NCBI GenBank assembly: GCA_014378955.1
Contig: JACMMQ010000312.1
Location: forward strand, 1-7,269
Direction of reading: 5' to 3'
DNA: 7,269 bases
From: Clostridia bacterium
GTDB taxonomy: Bacteria; Bacillota; Clostridia; SK-Y3; JACMMQ01
Made by a program: the position numbers and the translations under genes. Below the pieces are notes generated by a model, which saw nothing but the letters and a program-made list of their open reading frames with translations, had not been told where the DNA came from and searched no databases. Positions 6,634 through 7,269 of this stretch are shown here, piece after piece. Within the stretch, counting starts at the first letter, position 1, and each line of letters opens with the position of its first letter.

Positions 6634-6663
6634 AGGAATATTCATGAGGTGAGGGGTAAGAAG

Positions 6664-7269
6664 ATGAAAATTTCCGTTGAATTGGTTCCAAGAGATGCAC
6701 AATCGCTAGAAAAGGAAGTGCACACAGTGCATCAAGCATTTCCAAAGCTTGATATGATTAACATTCCAGATTTGCCACGTTTTTCGCTTAGAAGCTGGGA
6801 AGGGTGTAGCATTTCTAAAAAATATTATGAAAATAACGTACCGCATTTACGTGCGATTGATTTTGATTTAAACAAGCCACTGCCATTTGAAGCGCATTTG
6901 ACGGCACATGGCATTGACAAGGTGTTAATTTTAAAGGGCGATGCACCGCAGGATTTGTCTAAGCGTGTGTACCCTTCCAACACCCTCGAAATGATTAAAA
7001 AAATCAAAAGAGAGCTACCCAATGTCAAGGTGTATGCGGCGATCGATCAATTTAGGGGAAGCTTGCGGTCTGAATATGATTACATTCAACAAAAAAAAGA
7101 GGCTGGTGCGGACGGTTTTTTTACACAGCCATTTTTCGATATACGTTTGTTAGCGATATATGCGGAATTTTTACGTGATACCGAGGTTTTTTGGGGCATC
7201 TCGCCCGTGACAAGTGAAAAAGCACAGAGCTATTGGGAAACCAAGAACCATGCTGTTTTCCCAACTGAT
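6664..7269 (+). CDS. metF: Methylenetetrahydrofolate reductase, MetF family (3' end outside window)
   Basis: Cytoplasmic flavin enzyme expected to interconvert 5,10-methylene- and 5-methyl-tetrahydrofolate, feeding methionine synthesis or one-carbon (Wood-Ljungdahl-type) metabolism. The first 202 residues are visible and the frame runs off the right edge. The TIM-barrel landmarks fit: ISVELVPRD at the N-terminus, where Glu6 likely matches the catalytic glutamate of E. coli MetF; PHLRAIDFD (about 60-68); LKGDAPQD, corresponding to the family RGD-type loop; DGFFTQPFFD, matching the TQFFFD motif; then FWGISPVTS. The short N-terminus and sequence resemble a compact MetF subgroup of anaerobes rather than the classic methionine-pathway form. 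The ATG at 6664 follows GAGGGG (6651-6656) by 7 bases. No partner gene such as metV is visible, though one could follow beyond the edge. Family assignment is good; the pathway is inferred. Confidence 0.82.
   Translation, partial: MKISVELVPRDAQSLEKEVHTVHQAFPKLDMINIPDLPRFSLRSWEGCSISKKYYENNVPHLRAIDFDLNKPLPFEAHLTAHGIDKVLILKGDAPQDLSKRVYPSNTLEMIKKIKRELPNVKVYAAIDQFRGSLRSEYDYIQQKKEAGADGFFTQPFFDIRLLAIYAEFLRDTEVFWGISPVTSEKAQSYWETKNHAVFPTD

Larger units (their letters stand above)
6477..6663. other. Divergent intergenic region between the XRE regulator and metF
   Basis: This 187-bp AT-rich region separates the two divergent starts. It contains the regulator's ribosome binding site, a small palindrome CATGC-N5-GCATG (6529-6543), an A/T-rich tract (about 6556-6600) that could act as an UP element, and the metF promoter. 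No RNA gene, riboswitch-sized leader or small ORF is evident. Confidence 0.6.

Overview
The window is a moderately AT-rich stretch with strong AGGAGG-type ribosome binding sites and sigma-A-like promoters. It encodes oxygen-sensitive radical SAM enzymes. Together with a secreted protein carrying a 'copper amine oxidase N-terminal'-type module, this points to an anaerobic Firmicute, most likely of class Clostridia. The species cannot be named from the sequence.

Region 1 (1-3563) is a tight, co-oriented hydE-hydG-hydF cluster, the three dedicated maturases of [FeFe]-hydrogenase. hydE runs in from beyond the left edge. hydG overlaps its end by 8 bases, and the hydF ribosome binding site overlaps the hydG stop codon. 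HydG makes CO and cyanide from tyrosine and yields an Fe(CO)2(CN) unit. HydE acts on that unit towards the di-iron subcluster, and HydF (GTPase and scaffold) passes the 2Fe unit to the hydrogenase. All signature cysteines and nucleotide-binding motifs are intact, so the host presumably has an active [FeFe]-hydrogenase encoded outside this window.

Region 2 (3564-6068) is a separate unit with its own predicted promoter directly after the hydF stop. A perfect 10-bp inverted repeat overlaps the -10 box. It encodes one large exported protein of 811 residues: signal peptide, nine in-register TPRs, a copper amine oxidase N1-like module, five 22-residue leucine-rich repeats, and a transglutaminase-like domain with an intact Cys-His-Asp triad. 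This multi-domain protein is the most unusual item here; its target is unknown.

Region 3 (6069-6130) is a compact pair of overlapping terminator hairpins serving the two convergent genes. Region 4 (6117-6476, minus strand) is a small XRE-family helix-turn-helix regulator. Region 5 (6477-6663) is a 187-bp divergent intergenic region holding a good promoter for the rightward gene, with no room for a riboswitch. Region 6 (6664 to the right edge) is the start of a short methylenetetrahydrofolate reductase (MetF family), cut by the window end.

I see no tRNA, rRNA, CRISPR array, insertion sequence or phage-type gene. The hyd genes clearly form one pathway. The other genes show no proven functional link to them.
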